Program-made: the position numbers and the translations under genes
In this document: piece by piece, positions 1 to 9,266 of the stretch
Layout of the letters: every line of letters starts with the position of its first letter
Numbering within the stretch: position 1 is the first letter of the stretch
Source: an uncultured Acetatifactor sp.
GTDB lineage: Bacteria; Bacillota; Clostridia; Lachnospirales; Lachnospiraceae
Direction of reading: 5' to 3'
DNA: 64,000 bases
Assembly (NCBI GenBank): GCA_910578185.1
Contig: CAJTPN010000005.1
Span: 67,729-131,728, forward strand
Notes under the pieces: generated by a model
What the model was told of the DNA's origin: nothing
Seen by the model: the letters and a program-made list of their open reading frames with translations, nothing else
Databases searched by the model: none

Positions 1-144
1 TATGAGAACTTTCCCAGATATGAGAACTTTCCCAGATATGAGAACTTTCCCAGATATGAGAACTTTCCCAGATGTGGGAAAGCTTCCCGAATACGGGAAC
101 CTTCCAAATGGGAAAAGTTTCCCGCTTGCGGGAACTTTTTACGT
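1..144. repeat. 18-bp tandem repeat, eight units
   Basis: Four perfect copies of an 18-bp unit (tatgagaactttcccaga) run from 1 to 72. Four diverged units in the same 18-bp phase follow, at 73-90, 91-108, 109-126 and 127-144. The diverged units hold short dyads of the type GGGAA-n-TTCCC, best at 76-88 and 110-123. Because 18 is a multiple of three, a plus-strand frame reads as a hexapeptide repeat (MRTFPD), but I see no ribosome binding site or family that supports a protein. The array touches the window edge, so its full copy number is unknown. Confidence 0.9.
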
Positions 145-461
145 CTTTCGCCCTTGGCGCATTATTCCCTTGCCCTCCCTGCACTACGGCACCGCCAGAG
201 AAGAAGCTTCTCTGTCCGCAGACGCTTCCGCCTTCCTTGAGCGCTAAAGCCTCCGCCAGGTAAGGAAACGTTATTTGCAGAAAACTGTGTTACAGTTTCC
301 CTTCAGCCACATGCCGATTCCATCCAATCCGGTTCATTTAATCTTCCACAACTTTTTTACAGTATATACTAGCCCCGGAAATTCTGCAAGTATTATGATA
401 ATAACAAATTGCATGCTACTGCTTCTATTCACCATAACAAAGGATTTTTTATCTCAGGCTA
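145..461. other. intergenic stretch without a recognised gene
   Basis: Between the tandem repeat and the promoter of the EAL gene I see no supported coding region. The open frames here lack ribosome binding sites and family features. A 7-bp perfect inverted repeat (AAACTGT, 3-nt loop) sits at 282-298 without a T-run, so it is not called a terminator. Confidence 0.5.
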
Positions 462-490
462 CAGACAAAACCCTAAATAAATGTTATAAT
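462..490 (+). promoter_or_regulatory. probable sigma-A promoter of the EAL gene
   Basis: A consensus -10 TATAAT lies at 485-490. A weaker -35 (CAGACA, 4 of 6 matches) lies at 462-467 with a 17-bp spacer. It precedes the gene start at 549 by a short leader. Confidence 0.5.
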
Positions 491-548
491 CATTACGATA
501 ATGATACAGAGATAAGCGAACTTACGAACAGTGAAAGGATGTCCAACT

Positions 549-2453
549 ATGAACATAGAAATACAATGCTGTGGTATCGTGGTCTTAATATTATTATGGT
601 ATTTTTCACTCAGGCAAAAGCCCCTGGGCCTTGAATCAGTCAGATTATTTCTAGTCACCATGGGTATGACTTCCTTTTGTATTCTCATGGACATCACTTC
701 CATTATCGCCATCAACAATCGGGCGCTGATATCCGAATTTCTTCTGGCGTTAATCTGTAAAACATATATTATATCCCTGATGTGGGTGGGGTATTTTGGC
801 CTGATCTACTCCAGCACGGACTTCATTGCCACAAGGGAAGTCCGCCGGAAGAAAAACAGGATCTATACCGCCATTGTCCTCATCGGCACTGTGCTTATTT
901 ATTCCCTGCCCATCTACTATTTCCTGGAGGGAGAGATTGTATATACCTATGGTCCCAGCTGCACCACCACCTATGTGTTTGCACTTCTCTTTGTCCTGGT
1001 CACATTGTATAAGGTAGGCGTTAAAGGCGCAGAGATGAATCCCAAAAGGCGCAGGGCTATCATCCTTTGGATGCTTATCTGGATTATCGGGGCGGCGACA
1101 CAGTTTTTGAACGCCAATTTACTGTTGGTAGGCTTTGCCTCCGTGCTCGGAATGGTGATCCTGTTCTTTGAACTGGAAAATCCGGAGGCCAATATTGATC
1201 GGGAAACAGGCGCCTACAATGCCCACGCACTTGGGGAATATACCAAACTGCTGTATGAAAAACAAGAGTCGTTTTCCGCCATGCTGCTTGCATTGAACGA
1301 CACTTATATCGCTGAAAATAACAATCAGTCCATTCATCTGGACACCACGCTTGGCCACATTGTGCGCTATGCGGAGAAGCAAAAGGGCGTAAAAGTCTTT
1401 AAGACATTAGAACGGGAACTGGTATTTCTGACTTCGGATCAGACACGCATGCAGGAAGTTTTTCAGGAAGTGAAACAATACATTGAGACGGATTGGCAGG
1501 CGCGCAGGACGGATGGAGTCCCCGGAATTTCACCCTACTATGTGCTGCTGCCGGATTCCTCCATGCTGCGCAATGTGGAGGAGCTTTTTCAGATGCTGCG
1601 CCATTTCCGCGTGGGCAAAAAGGAAAATCCGGAAGAAAACAGTATCCTTCTGGACGAAGCAAAAATCAGGCATTACAAAGAGCGGGAAGAGACGGAACTG
1701 TTGATTCGGTCCGCCATTGCAGACGATCGGATTGAGGTGTTTTACCAACCTATTTACTCTGCCAGGCAGAAAAAATTTGTGTCTGCGGAAGCACTGGTAC
1801 GGATTCGGGACAAAGACGGAACGATCATACCGCCGGGCAGATTTATTCCCGTTGCGGAGAAAACCGGTTTGATTGCACTGATCGGTGAAATGGTATTTGA
1901 CAAGACATGTGCCTTTATCCGTGAAAATAACTTAAAAGCCCAATACGGGATACACTATGTGGAAGTCAACCTCTCGGTTGCGCAGTGTGAAAATACGGCT
2001 CTTGCAGAGACCTATATCGGAATTCTGAAAAAATATGATCTGGATCCCTCCTGTGTCAACCTGGAGATCACCGAGTCCACATCAGTGCTGACCAGAAATA
2101 CTTTGCTGAAAAATATGAACACTTTGATCGATTACGGCGTCAAGTTCTCCCTGGATGATTTTGGCAGCGGTGCAAGCAACCTGAACTACATCATTGACAT
2201 GCCCGTATCCATTGTAAAATTTGACCGGGACATGAGCCAGGCATACTTTGCAAATCAAAAGGCAAAATTCGTCATGGAAGCTTCCATGCATATGATACAC
2301 GATATGAAATTGGAGATCGTGTCGGAAGGCGTTGAGACGGCGGAACAGCTGGAAGCCATTTTGGCCCTTGGCATAGATTATATACAGGGTTATTACTTTT
2401 CAAAACCTCTTCCCGGAAGCGAATTTCTGCAGTTTGTAAAAGAGGCGCAGTAA
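549..2453 (+). CDS. membrane-anchored EAL-domain c-di-GMP phosphodiesterase
   Basis: A 634-residue protein predicted to hydrolyse cyclic di-GMP to pGpG at the inner face of the membrane. Residues 1 to about 205 form several membrane helices of the 7TM sensor type. A degenerate GGDEF-like region follows (DRETGAYN start, no GGDEF signature). The C-terminal third is a full EAL domain: EAL at about residue 414, then VNLSV, ITES, DDFGSG, VKFDRD, SEGVET and the YIQGYYFSKP end. All usual metal- and substrate-binding residues seem present, so it should be active. The ATG at 549 is preferred over a GTG at 531 because AAAGGA at 534-539 is well placed for 549. It is convergent with the exopolysaccharide operon, which suggests but does not prove local c-di-GMP control of that operon or of motility. 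Confidence 0.9.
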   Translation: MNIEIQCCGIVVLILLWYFSLRQKPLGLESVRLFLVTMGMTSFCILMDITSIIAINNRALISEFLLALICKTYIISLMWVGYFGLIYSSTDFIATREVRRKKNRIYTAIVLIGTVLIYSLPIYYFLEGEIVYTYGPSCTTTYVFALLFVLVTLYKVGVKGAEMNPKRRRAIILWMLIWIIGAATQFLNANLLLVGFASVLGMVILFFELENPEANIDRETGAYNAHALGEYTKLLYEKQESFSAMLLALNDTYIAENNNQSIHLDTTLGHIVRYAEKQKGVKVFKTLERELVFLTSDQTRMQEVFQEVKQYIETDWQARRTDGVPGISPYYVLLPDSSMLRNVEELFQMLRHFRVGKKENPEENSILLDEAKIRHYKEREETELLIRSAIADDRIEVFYQPIYSARQKKFVSAEALVRIRDKDGTIIPPGRFIPVAEKTGLIALIGEMVFDKTCAFIRENNLKAQYGIHYVEVNLSVAQCENTALAETYIGILKKYDLDPSCVNLEITESTSVLTRNTLLKNMNTLIDYGVKFSLDDFGSGASNLNYIIDMPVSIVKFDRDMSQAYFANQKAKFVMEASMHMIHDMKLEIVSEGVETAEQLEAILALGIDYIQGYYFSKPLPGSEFLQFVKEAQ

Positions 2454-2543
2454 AATTTCTCTCTTTGCATTGCGCACCTGCTGGGGAAGGATGCGGTATC
2501 ATAATACACCAAAGTACATGGAGGCGTATCATTTTTCCTCTTC

Positions 2544-3284
2544 CTACCCCATTACAAGCTTTGCCGTTTCTATCAGGATGCATTCCAACACATACGCCCT
2601 GCCATACCCGTTATTTCTGTAAATGCGGTATCGGCATCTGCCCCTGTTCACTGCCGCCGCTATATTACGTTCATGGCTCATCCCTTCCATGGTAAAATTG
2701 GCAAGTACCTCATGTAGCACACCAATACGACAACCTGACTTTCTAACCTTCAAGAACAAGTCAAAGTCATCATGGAGACTTTCCAGTTTATAAGGGAACT
2801 TTACATAAACTTCCCTTTTTGCAAACTGAGTGGGATGATTCCAGCCTCTTGAAGTAGCAAATTTCTGTATTTTAGCACGCTTCACAAAGCTTGTGCCGTC
2901 CGGCTTTATCATATTCAAATCCGCATACATATAATCGCATCCGCTTTCTTTCAGAAAACCTACGGCTTTCTCCACCGCCTCCGGCTCATACCAGTCATCC
3001 GAATTGATATTGCCGATGATATCTCCGTGAGAAAGCCGAATGCCCTTGTTGATGGCATCATACATTCCCAGATCCGCCTCGGAAAGAATCGTAAACCTAA
3101 ACCCCCGTTCCAGAAACCGTTTCTCATAGCTTTGTGCCAACGCAACCGTTCCGTCCTCGGAAAGACCGTCAATTAACAAATACTCTATGTTGTCATAGGT
3201 CTGGTTTAAAACAGATTCCATCGTTCTGGCCAGCGTTGCCTCACTGTTATGAGTCACTGTTGTAATCGACACCAAAGGGTTCAT
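2544..3284 (-). CDS. family 2 glycosyltransferase (EPS cluster)
   Basis: A 246-residue GT-A glycosyltransferase, expected to transfer a sugar from a nucleotide donor to the lipid-linked repeat unit on the cytoplasmic side. The N-terminus has the family pattern SITTVTHNSEATL, then LIDGLSEDGT, and the metal-binding segment NINSDDW at about residues 92-98. There is no membrane helix. It is the last gene of the exopolysaccharide operon. Its start lies 38 bp inside the preceding SDR gene, with GGAGG just upstream inside that gene, so translation is probably coupled. Acceptor and sugar cannot be read from the sequence. Confidence 0.88.
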   Translation of the reverse strand: MNPLVSITTVTHNSEATLARTMESVLNQTYDNIEYLLIDGLSEDGTVALAQSYEKRFLERGFRFTILSEADLGMYDAINKGIRLSHGDIIGNINSDDWYEPEAVEKAVGFLKESGCDYMYADLNMIKPDGTSFVKRAKIQKFATSRGWNHPTQFAKREVYVKFPYKLESLHDDFDLFLKVRKSGCRIGVLHEVLANFTMEGMSHERNIAAAVNRGRCRYRIYRNNGYGRAYVLECILIETAKLVMG

Positions 3285-4170
3285 TTGTTTTGCCCTCCGT
3301 CCTTTTTAAAGATTCCGCCCAATCTGCTGTTTCATAATTCCACCCGGTTTCGCTCATATCCAAATCATAGTAGCTGCTGCCAAAAGCCTTTCTGCACAGG
3401 TTCCCTGCTTTTCCGGGCAGACGCTTACCCACTGCCACAAACGGAGCCAATAGGGATGTGACCCATATTCCATGTCCATGAATGCGGGCAATCTCCTTCA
3501 CAAGTTCACTGGTGCTGACTGTTCCTTTATTTTGAGGAAAAAAGACGCCTCCCCTGCCATCCTCCATCAACAGGCGCAGAAATTCACACAAATTTTCAAT
3601 ATACAACATGGAACGCTGATTTTTAACTTTTGGAAATACAGGAAGTTTTGCTGCCATTTTTGCCAACATGGGATAATTTCCCTTGCTCCCCTTCCCATAA
3701 ATCATCGGCGGACGCAAAACCGCCACCTGAAACCCGTCACCGGCAAGCTCTCTAACACCCTGATCTCCCTGCCATTTGCTGTCTCCGTAGAAATTGGAAG
3801 GGCAGGGAATGGTCCGTTTTGTCACGTGTTCCGCTGCGCCGTAAATGATCATGGAACTCATATACACAAATTGTCCCACTCCATCCGTCTTAGCCTTTGC
3901 CGCCGTTTCCACAGCCAAATCCCTGTTCACCCTATAGTACTCCCGCCGCCCTTCCTCCGTCACCGTTCCTACATCCGCATGTGCAATCCCGGCCACATGG
4001 AACACCGCGTCATACTCTGAAAAACTCATTTCGCGAAAGCTTCCGTCCCGCAGACTGACAGCATCTATCCGAAAGGAATCCGGATAATTTTTCCCCACAT
4101 ATTCCGCAAAAGAGGCTCCAATATAACTGTTTTTTCCGGTGATTAAAACCCGTTTCACGGTTTCCGCCAT
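3247..4170 (-). CDS. NAD-dependent epimerase/reductase (SDR), WbpV-like
   Basis: A 307-residue extended short-chain dehydrogenase. The nucleotide-binding motif TGKNSYIG is at residues 11-18, the catalytic serines at about 105-106, and the YxxxK pair at Y128/K132 (YGDSK). Its position next to a WbpM-type dehydratase and a phosphoglycosyl transferase matches clusters in which a WbpV-like SDR reduces or epimerises a UDP-4-keto-6-deoxy-HexNAc to UDP-D-QuiNAc or UDP-D-FucNAc. That product is an inference from context. The start has GGAGAAG upstream. The 3' end overlaps the next gene by 38 bp. Confidence 0.82.
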   Translation of the reverse strand: MAETVKRVLITGKNSYIGASFAEYVGKNYPDSFRIDAVSLRDGSFREMSFSEYDAVFHVAGIAHADVGTVTEEGRREYYRVNRDLAVETAAKAKTDGVGQFVYMSSMIIYGAAEHVTKRTIPCPSNFYGDSKWQGDQGVRELAGDGFQVAVLRPPMIYGKGSKGNYPMLAKMAAKLPVFPKVKNQRSMLYIENLCEFLRLLMEDGRGGVFFPQNKGTVSTSELVKEIARIHGHGIWVTSLLAPFVAVGKRLPGKAGNLCRKAFGSSYYDLDMSETGWNYETADWAESLKRTEGKTNEPFGVDYNSDS

Positions 4171-4292
4171 GTTCTTCTCCTATTTATAGTTTCCTTCTAC
4201 TCTGCAGCCCCACACACCGGTGCTTACGTTCCGTAACTGTTTTAAAAGGTCGTCCCTAACCGAATTATGAAAGCCGCGGCGCCACAGCACTT

Positions 4293-4940
4293 TTATTCCT
4301 GTTCCTGCCGGGCGCTGTGTTCCGCTTTGTCCATACTGCCGGTTCCGCCTTCCACCACACCCTCTTCTCTGAGCACGCTTAAAAAAGTGCCAAAAAAGCA
4401 GCGGCAGTCCATCCGAAAGCCCTTTCCGTTCCTCAGTGCTTCCGTGTATTCTCCGTCCAGCTTTGCCTTTACAGGGATTTCCAGTTCGTCCCGCCCATTG
4501 ATCTGCGCCCATCCGGTCAATCCCGGCCGTACATCATTGGCGCCATACTTGTCCCTCTCCTCAATCAGATCAAACTGATTCCAAAGCGCCGGTCTTGGCC
4601 CTACCACTGCCATATCCCCCTTCAAAATATTTACAATCTGGGGAAGCTCGTCCAGGCTTGTTCTGCGCAGAAACTTTCCAACCTTTGTGATATACTGTTC
4701 CGGATCCTTCAACAAATGTGTGGGCATATCCTTGGGTGTGTCCGTACGCATGGTACGAAATTTTAAGATATGGAAATGGGTTTTGTGAATCCCCACCCGT
4801 TTTTGTCGAAACAATACCGGCCCTTTGGAATCTAGTTTAATCGCTGTGATCAGAATCACAAAAACCGGGGACAAAAATACCAGTCCCAAAAATGCCATGA
4901 TAAAATCCAAAATCCTCTTGATCCTCTGGTACATTTCCAT
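4293..4940 (-). CDS. small phosphoglycosyl transferase (sugar-1-phosphate to undecaprenyl phosphate)
   Basis: A 215-residue bacterial sugar transferase of the PglC/EpsL size class. One re-entrant hydrophobic helix (about residues 12-33) is followed by the catalytic region: PVLFRQKRVG, KFRTM, the Asp-Glu pair in TSLDELPQ (about 97-98), VVGPRPALW and PGLTGWAQ. It moves a sugar-1-phosphate onto the lipid carrier to start a repeat unit. AGAAAGGA upstream fits either the ATG at 4940 or the in-frame ATG at 4934, and I use 4940. It is the second such enzyme in the cluster; the other is the long form at 13784-15259. Confidence 0.88.
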   Translation of the reverse strand: MEMYQRIKRILDFIMAFLGLVFLSPVFVILITAIKLDSKGPVLFRQKRVGIHKTHFHILKFRTMRTDTPKDMPTHLLKDPEQYITKVGKFLRRTSLDELPQIVNILKGDMAVVGPRPALWNQFDLIEERDKYGANDVRPGLTGWAQINGRDELEIPVKAKLDGEYTEALRNGKGFRMDCRCFFGTFLSVLREEGVVEGGTGSMDKAEHSARQEQE

Positions 4941-5049
4941 TCCATCCTTTCTGCCACGCCCCTCCCATAAACACGACCAAAAACGCCAAACCTGTTGTAC
5001 TGACATATTCCTCTTTAAACTATCAGTGCCGATATATGATCACCGCACA

Positions 5050-6933
5050 TTATACATGTTTGTCAAACTGATAAGTAGGCACAATCTCCTTTACCATATT
5101 CCTGATATCCCCATGCTCTTCCAACGCCATCTCATACAACCGCTCCAACTGATGTTCAAACTCCGCCGAATCAAATTCTATTGGCCTGCCGATATAAATC
5201 ATCTTATTGGCCGTCTCCCGCAGTCCTTCCTCATTCATCAGAAGCTCTTCATACATTTTCTCTCCCGGCCGAAGCCCTATAAAGTCAATCTTAATATCCT
5301 CATCCACTCTCAGACCCGAAAGCTTGATCAGATTCTTGGCCAAATCCACTATATTCATGGGTTCCCCCATATCCAACACAAAGATTTCGCCCCCTTTGGC
5401 ATAAGCTCCCGCCTGCAGCACCAAGGACACCGCCTCTGGAATGGTCATAAAATAGCGCACAATATCCGGACTTGTGACCGTCACCGGGCCGCCCTGAGCA
5501 ATCTGCTTTTTAAAAAGCGGGATCACACTTCCATTGCTACCCAGCACATTTCCAAAACGAACCGCCACAAATTCCGTTTTGGATTTCAGGTTCAGATTTT
5601 GGATAATCATCTCACAGATACGCTTGCTTGCTCCCATGATATTGGTGGGATTCACCGCCTTATCCGTGGAAATCATGACAAATCGCTTTACACCGTATTG
5701 ATCCGCCGCCCTGGCGACCTTCAGAGTGCCGAATACATTGTTTTTTATGGCTTCTCTGGGACTGTCCTCCATCAGAGGAACGTGCTTATGTGCCGCCGCA
5801 TGATATACAATATCCGGTCTGTATGTCTTAAAGATATCTTCCACCCTTGCCGTATTCCGCACGGAACCGATCAGCACCACCAGATTTAATTCCGGATACT
5901 TCATGTTCAATTCCTGTTGAATCTCATAAGTACTGTTTTCATAGATGTCAAAAATAATCAACATCTTCGGGCCATGCTGGGCAATCTGCCGGCAAAGCTC
6001 ACTGCCGATAGAACCTCCTCCCCCTGTCACAAGCACCGTCTTGTTGCATACATAACCAATGATCTCATCCACATTGACCTCAATGGGATTGCGCCCCAGC
6101 AAATCCTCAATCTGTACCTCCCGCAGCTGAGACACGTTCACATCCCCGTTGATCAATTGATACATTCCGGGCAAAATCCGCATTTTACAGCCGGTTTCCT
6201 TACAGATCTCCAAAATGGGACGAAGCGTGGCACGATCCGCAGAGGGGATCGCTATGATAATCTCATCAATATCATACTTCTGCACACAATCTGGAATACA
6301 TTCCCTGCCGCCCACAATGGGAACACCCCTGAGATATTTTCCGTGGCAGCCATTGTGATCATCTATAACGCATGAGACATGCATATTCAGATAATGGCTG
6401 GTTTCTATCTCCTTTAAGATCGAATTGCCCGCGGCGCCTGCTCCCACGATCATGCAGTTAATCCTGGAAGGAAATCCCCTGCGGCTGAGCCGTCTGTTTT
6501 GCAGCATACGTACAATGCGGTAGCTGAAACGGGTTCCGGCGGTAAAAAGCAGCAGAAAAACGCCGTAGGAAAAGGGATAGCTGGTGGGAAGCCTGGTACT
6601 GGTCAGCCAGCAGAGTACAGGCTGCATCAGGGCGCACAGAAATACTGCGATCACATTGTTCATCAGCTCCGTATCCGAGGCATAGCGCCATACACTGTTG
6701 TACAATCTGAATATACTGAAAACAATCAGCAGCAATGCGATATTGGGCAGATAGCACTCCAATATTGCCTCCCAGTGCGGCCTGAGCACGTCCATAAATT
6801 TAAAGTCATAGCGTACATAGAGGCTGAACACGGAAGCCAGAAGGATGGACAAAATATCTGCCATAACCAACAAGGCTATTCTGGTAACTGGTATTTGCAA
6901 AATACCCACTCTGACATCATTAAGCTTTTTCAT
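5050..6933 (-). CDS. membrane nucleotide-sugar 4,6-dehydratase, WbpM/FlaA1/CapD type
   Basis: A 627-residue protein. Four N-terminal membrane helices (about 15-140) are followed by a CoA-binding-like Rossmann region (about 158-250) and a C-terminal SDR dehydratase domain. The second NAD motif is VTGGGGSIGSE at about 302-312. The catalytic stretch has STDK (422-425) and Met433 followed by Lys437, so Met replaces the usual Tyr, as known for long WbpM-family C6 dehydratases acting on UDP-GlcNAc. The ATG at 6933 is chosen because GAGGAG lies just upstream; longer in-frame starts lack this. It probably supplies the 4-keto-6-deoxy sugar used by the SDR at 3247. Confidence 0.9.
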   Translation of the reverse strand: MKKLNDVRVGILQIPVTRIALLVMADILSILLASVFSLYVRYDFKFMDVLRPHWEAILECYLPNIALLLIVFSIFRLYNSVWRYASDTELMNNVIAVFLCALMQPVLCWLTSTRLPTSYPFSYGVFLLLFTAGTRFSYRIVRMLQNRRLSRRGFPSRINCMIVGAGAAGNSILKEIETSHYLNMHVSCVIDDHNGCHGKYLRGVPIVGGRECIPDCVQKYDIDEIIIAIPSADRATLRPILEICKETGCKMRILPGMYQLINGDVNVSQLREVQIEDLLGRNPIEVNVDEIIGYVCNKTVLVTGGGGSIGSELCRQIAQHGPKMLIIFDIYENSTYEIQQELNMKYPELNLVVLIGSVRNTARVEDIFKTYRPDIVYHAAAHKHVPLMEDSPREAIKNNVFGTLKVARAADQYGVKRFVMISTDKAVNPTNIMGASKRICEMIIQNLNLKSKTEFVAVRFGNVLGSNGSVIPLFKKQIAQGGPVTVTSPDIVRYFMTIPEAVSLVLQAGAYAKGGEIFVLDMGEPMNIVDLAKNLIKLSGLRVDEDIKIDFIGLRPGEKMYEELLMNEEGLRETANKMIYIGRPIEFDSAEFEHQLERLYEMALEEHGDIRNMVKEIVPTYQFDKHV

Positions 6934-6967
6934 ATAAATCTCCTCACATGTATGCATATCAGTCTCG

Positions 6968-7963
6968 TCAAGCATCACGTTTGCGCCATGCGGCGTGAAG
7001 GCGCCGGAGTTCTTTTGGCGCTATGGCAAACAAGGTATGGTATAACTTATTTTTACCCGTAAGTACCGGATTTCCCATGGCACGCAGCCAATGTCTGCGA
7101 AGGTATCTCACAACGCTTTGATACATCTTGTGATCCCCCCTCATCTGTGATATGGGAATGTGCAGTAAATATTCAAGCCTTTGGAAGACGCCGAATCGAA
7201 ATGCCACTTCTGCAAGCTGCGGGTACTCCCGCTCCACGATCTTTGCCACCATGTCCGCATTTTCCACGCAATCGCCAAAAACCCTTGAAAAATCATCCCT
7301 GCCAGCCCTGCGGGAATTACTTCCCATTCGATAGAAAACATGATATGCCTGATCCGGCAGTGACACCAATTTTCCCATGCAGGGCAGCATCCGAATCAGC
7401 AGATTGAAATCCTCATTGAGTTTTCCTTCCGGAAATGCATCTTTCGGAAAAAGATCCCTGTGTATCAGCTTGGTGCAAAAAGAACAATCCCCTCGATGGA
7501 GCAACAGTTCCCGCAAAAACGCTTCGGTTCCAATCACCTGGGGAGAATCCGGCGGCTGGCAGATATCAGGCAGCCGCTCCCCATTCTCATCTATCTCATC
7601 CCGGCCTGTCTGTGCCGCCAATACCTGAAATCTCTCCAACTCCCCAAGAAGACGCTCATACATATATGGGGAAATATAATCGTCACTGTCCACAAAACCG
7701 ATATATTCTCCCTCCGCCTTTGCCAATCCCAGATTTCTGGCAGAGGAGGAACCTCCGTTTTCTTTATGAAATACTTGGATGCGGGAATCTTCTTCCGCCA
7801 GTTGATCACATAACTTGCCTGAGCCGTCCGTGGAACCGTCATCTATCAGCAAAATCTGCAGCTTGCCATAGGACTGGGCTGTAATGGAGTGAACGCACCT
7901 TGGCAGATATTTCAATACATTATATACGGGAACTATAATCGTTATCAAAGGATGTTCGCTCAT
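6968..7963 (-). CDS. family 2 glycosyltransferase (EPS cluster)
   Basis: A 331-residue GT-A enzyme that begins with the standard ITIIVPVYN strand, followed by LIDDGSTDGS and the metal-binding VDSDDY. The C-terminal half is helical and basic, as in WcaA/SpsA-like enzymes. The start at 7963 has CAGGAGA upstream; the longer frame reaching 8134 is Arg/Pro-rich and has no ribosome site. Only 34 bp separate it from the dehydratase gene, so it is co-transcribed. The donor and acceptor are not predictable. Confidence 0.88.
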   Translation of the reverse strand: MSEHPLITIIVPVYNVLKYLPRCVHSITAQSYGKLQILLIDDGSTDGSGKLCDQLAEEDSRIQVFHKENGGSSSARNLGLAKAEGEYIGFVDSDDYISPYMYERLLGELERFQVLAAQTGRDEIDENGERLPDICQPPDSPQVIGTEAFLRELLLHRGDCSFCTKLIHRDLFPKDAFPEGKLNEDFNLLIRMLPCMGKLVSLPDQAYHVFYRMGSNSRRAGRDDFSRVFGDCVENADMVAKIVEREYPQLAEVAFRFGVFQRLEYLLHIPISQMRGDHKMYQSVVRYLRRHWLRAMGNPVLTGKNKLYHTLFAIAPKELRRLHAAWRKRDA

Positions 7964-8027
7964 TTTGGTCTCCTGTTCCAGTTCCGTTAAACCTGTCTTC
8001 AGTTCCTTTTGCTTCGCTTCAATGCCC

Positions 8028-9248
8028 TTACAGACTTTCCCGTCGTGCTGCAAGACGGCGGCCTGCGCGCTCCGACAGAAGCGGGGCCGGGGCACAGGGC
8101 GCGGCCAAGTCCAATGTGGCCGCGGACGCCCCAAATTCTTTTTTCACATCACTTGACGAAAGAATCTTTTGTATCAGCTCCAACAGCCTTTCGGCGGCGT
8201 TTTCCGCATTCCAGACTTTCGTGATGGTATCATAGGCATTTTGGCCCAGCCTTCTGCAAAGTTTTCTCTCGTTTGCCAGCTGCTCCGCCAATGAAAAAAG
8301 CTGTGCCTTATCCTTATCCCGATAGAGGAGACCATTTTCACCGTTTCGCACCAAATAGGGAACCGAGCCAATCATTTGGTTGGCCACAAGAACGCATCCG
8401 CTGTTCATCGCCTCGTTTGCCACCGCCCCCCAGCCTTCCTGACGGTCACTGGTAAACAAAAAGATATCGGCTTTCTCCATAAAGCAGCGCACTTTCTCCG
8501 GAGAACAATACCCCAAAAAGCTGACCTGTTCCCTTACATGGAATCGATCGGAAAGCTCCTCCGCGGCCGCCCGCAGCGGTCCGTCGCCAATGATATCCAT
8601 GTGAAATGCAATCCCTTTTTCCTTGAGATATGCGGCGGTTTCCAGTGCAAGCTCCGGATGCTTCCAGTCAATCATTCTGGCCGCCCACAGAAAGTACGGA
8701 ATTTTCTCCTGTCCATACCCCTTTCCGTCCAAAAGCATTTCTATATCATAATGCCTGGTCTCCGGAAAATATCCCCAGCAGTACATCTTTCCCGGATATG
8801 ACCGGACAATGTGAAAGTCGGAAGCCACATAAGCCCCCGCACACAGCAGAAATACCTGTGCATTTCTGTACTGCGTGTGGTCCGTATATTTTTTCTTCAA
8901 TCCTCTGGGCGAAACCGCCTTCCACTGTCCCGTCTTATACAGCCGTTCACTGACGCGGATCACAGGTCTGCCGGTCTTGAGTCGCTCTACAATGTAACTT
9001 TCCTCATCCGTCCCTCCAAACAACACAATATCACTGTCCAGAATTCTCTGTCTGCAAAAAGTCTCTTCCTCATAGAAGCATCTCACATACCCGGGGCGCT
9101 CCGTCTCATTCCACCCCATGCGCACCCGCTGCTCCTCCATCTCCTCGGTCTGAACAAAGATAAAACCGCCCTCTGTCAGCCGATTCATGGCATTGCAAAA
9201 AGGTATCTGGTGATGATTAATATAATTGGAAACAAATGTTATGATCAT
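8028..9248 (-). CDS. family 4 glycosyltransferase (GT-B)
   Basis: A 406-residue GT-B enzyme. The N-terminal Rossmann half starts MIITFVSNYINHHQ. The C-terminal donor-binding half carries the retaining GT4 signature EGWGAVANEAM (an E-x7-E motif), SFLGYC and GENGLLYRD. It acts in the cytoplasm on the growing repeat unit. The C-terminal tail is Ala/Arg-rich. A 64-bp gap leads to the next gene, and 18 bp separate it from the GT4 gene upstream. Confidence 0.88.
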   Translation of the reverse strand: MIITFVSNYINHHQIPFCNAMNRLTEGGFIFVQTEEMEEQRVRMGWNETERPGYVRCFYEEETFCRQRILDSDIVLFGGTDEESYIVERLKTGRPVIRVSERLYKTGQWKAVSPRGLKKKYTDHTQYRNAQVFLLCAGAYVASDFHIVRSYPGKMYCWGYFPETRHYDIEMLLDGKGYGQEKIPYFLWAARMIDWKHPELALETAAYLKEKGIAFHMDIIGDGPLRAAAEELSDRFHVREQVSFLGYCSPEKVRCFMEKADIFLFTSDRQEGWGAVANEAMNSGCVLVANQMIGSVPYLVRNGENGLLYRDKDKAQLFSLAEQLANERKLCRRLGQNAYDTITKVWNAENAAERLLELIQKILSSSDVKKEFGASAATLDLAAPCAPAPLLSERAGRRLAARRESL

Positions 9249-9266
9249 ATCTCTAATCTTCCGCCT

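Noticed and set aside
1..72. CRISPR-like look of the repeat at the left edge
   Set aside because: Units are directly adjacent with no spacers, only 18 bp, and no cas genes are present.
2..247. 81-codon frame over the tandem repeat
   Set aside because: The hexapeptide pattern follows from the 18-bp DNA repeat; no ribosome site and no family.
4825..5889. 354-codon plus-strand open frame opposite the dehydratase
   Set aside because: Antisense shadow of a strongly supported SDR enzyme.
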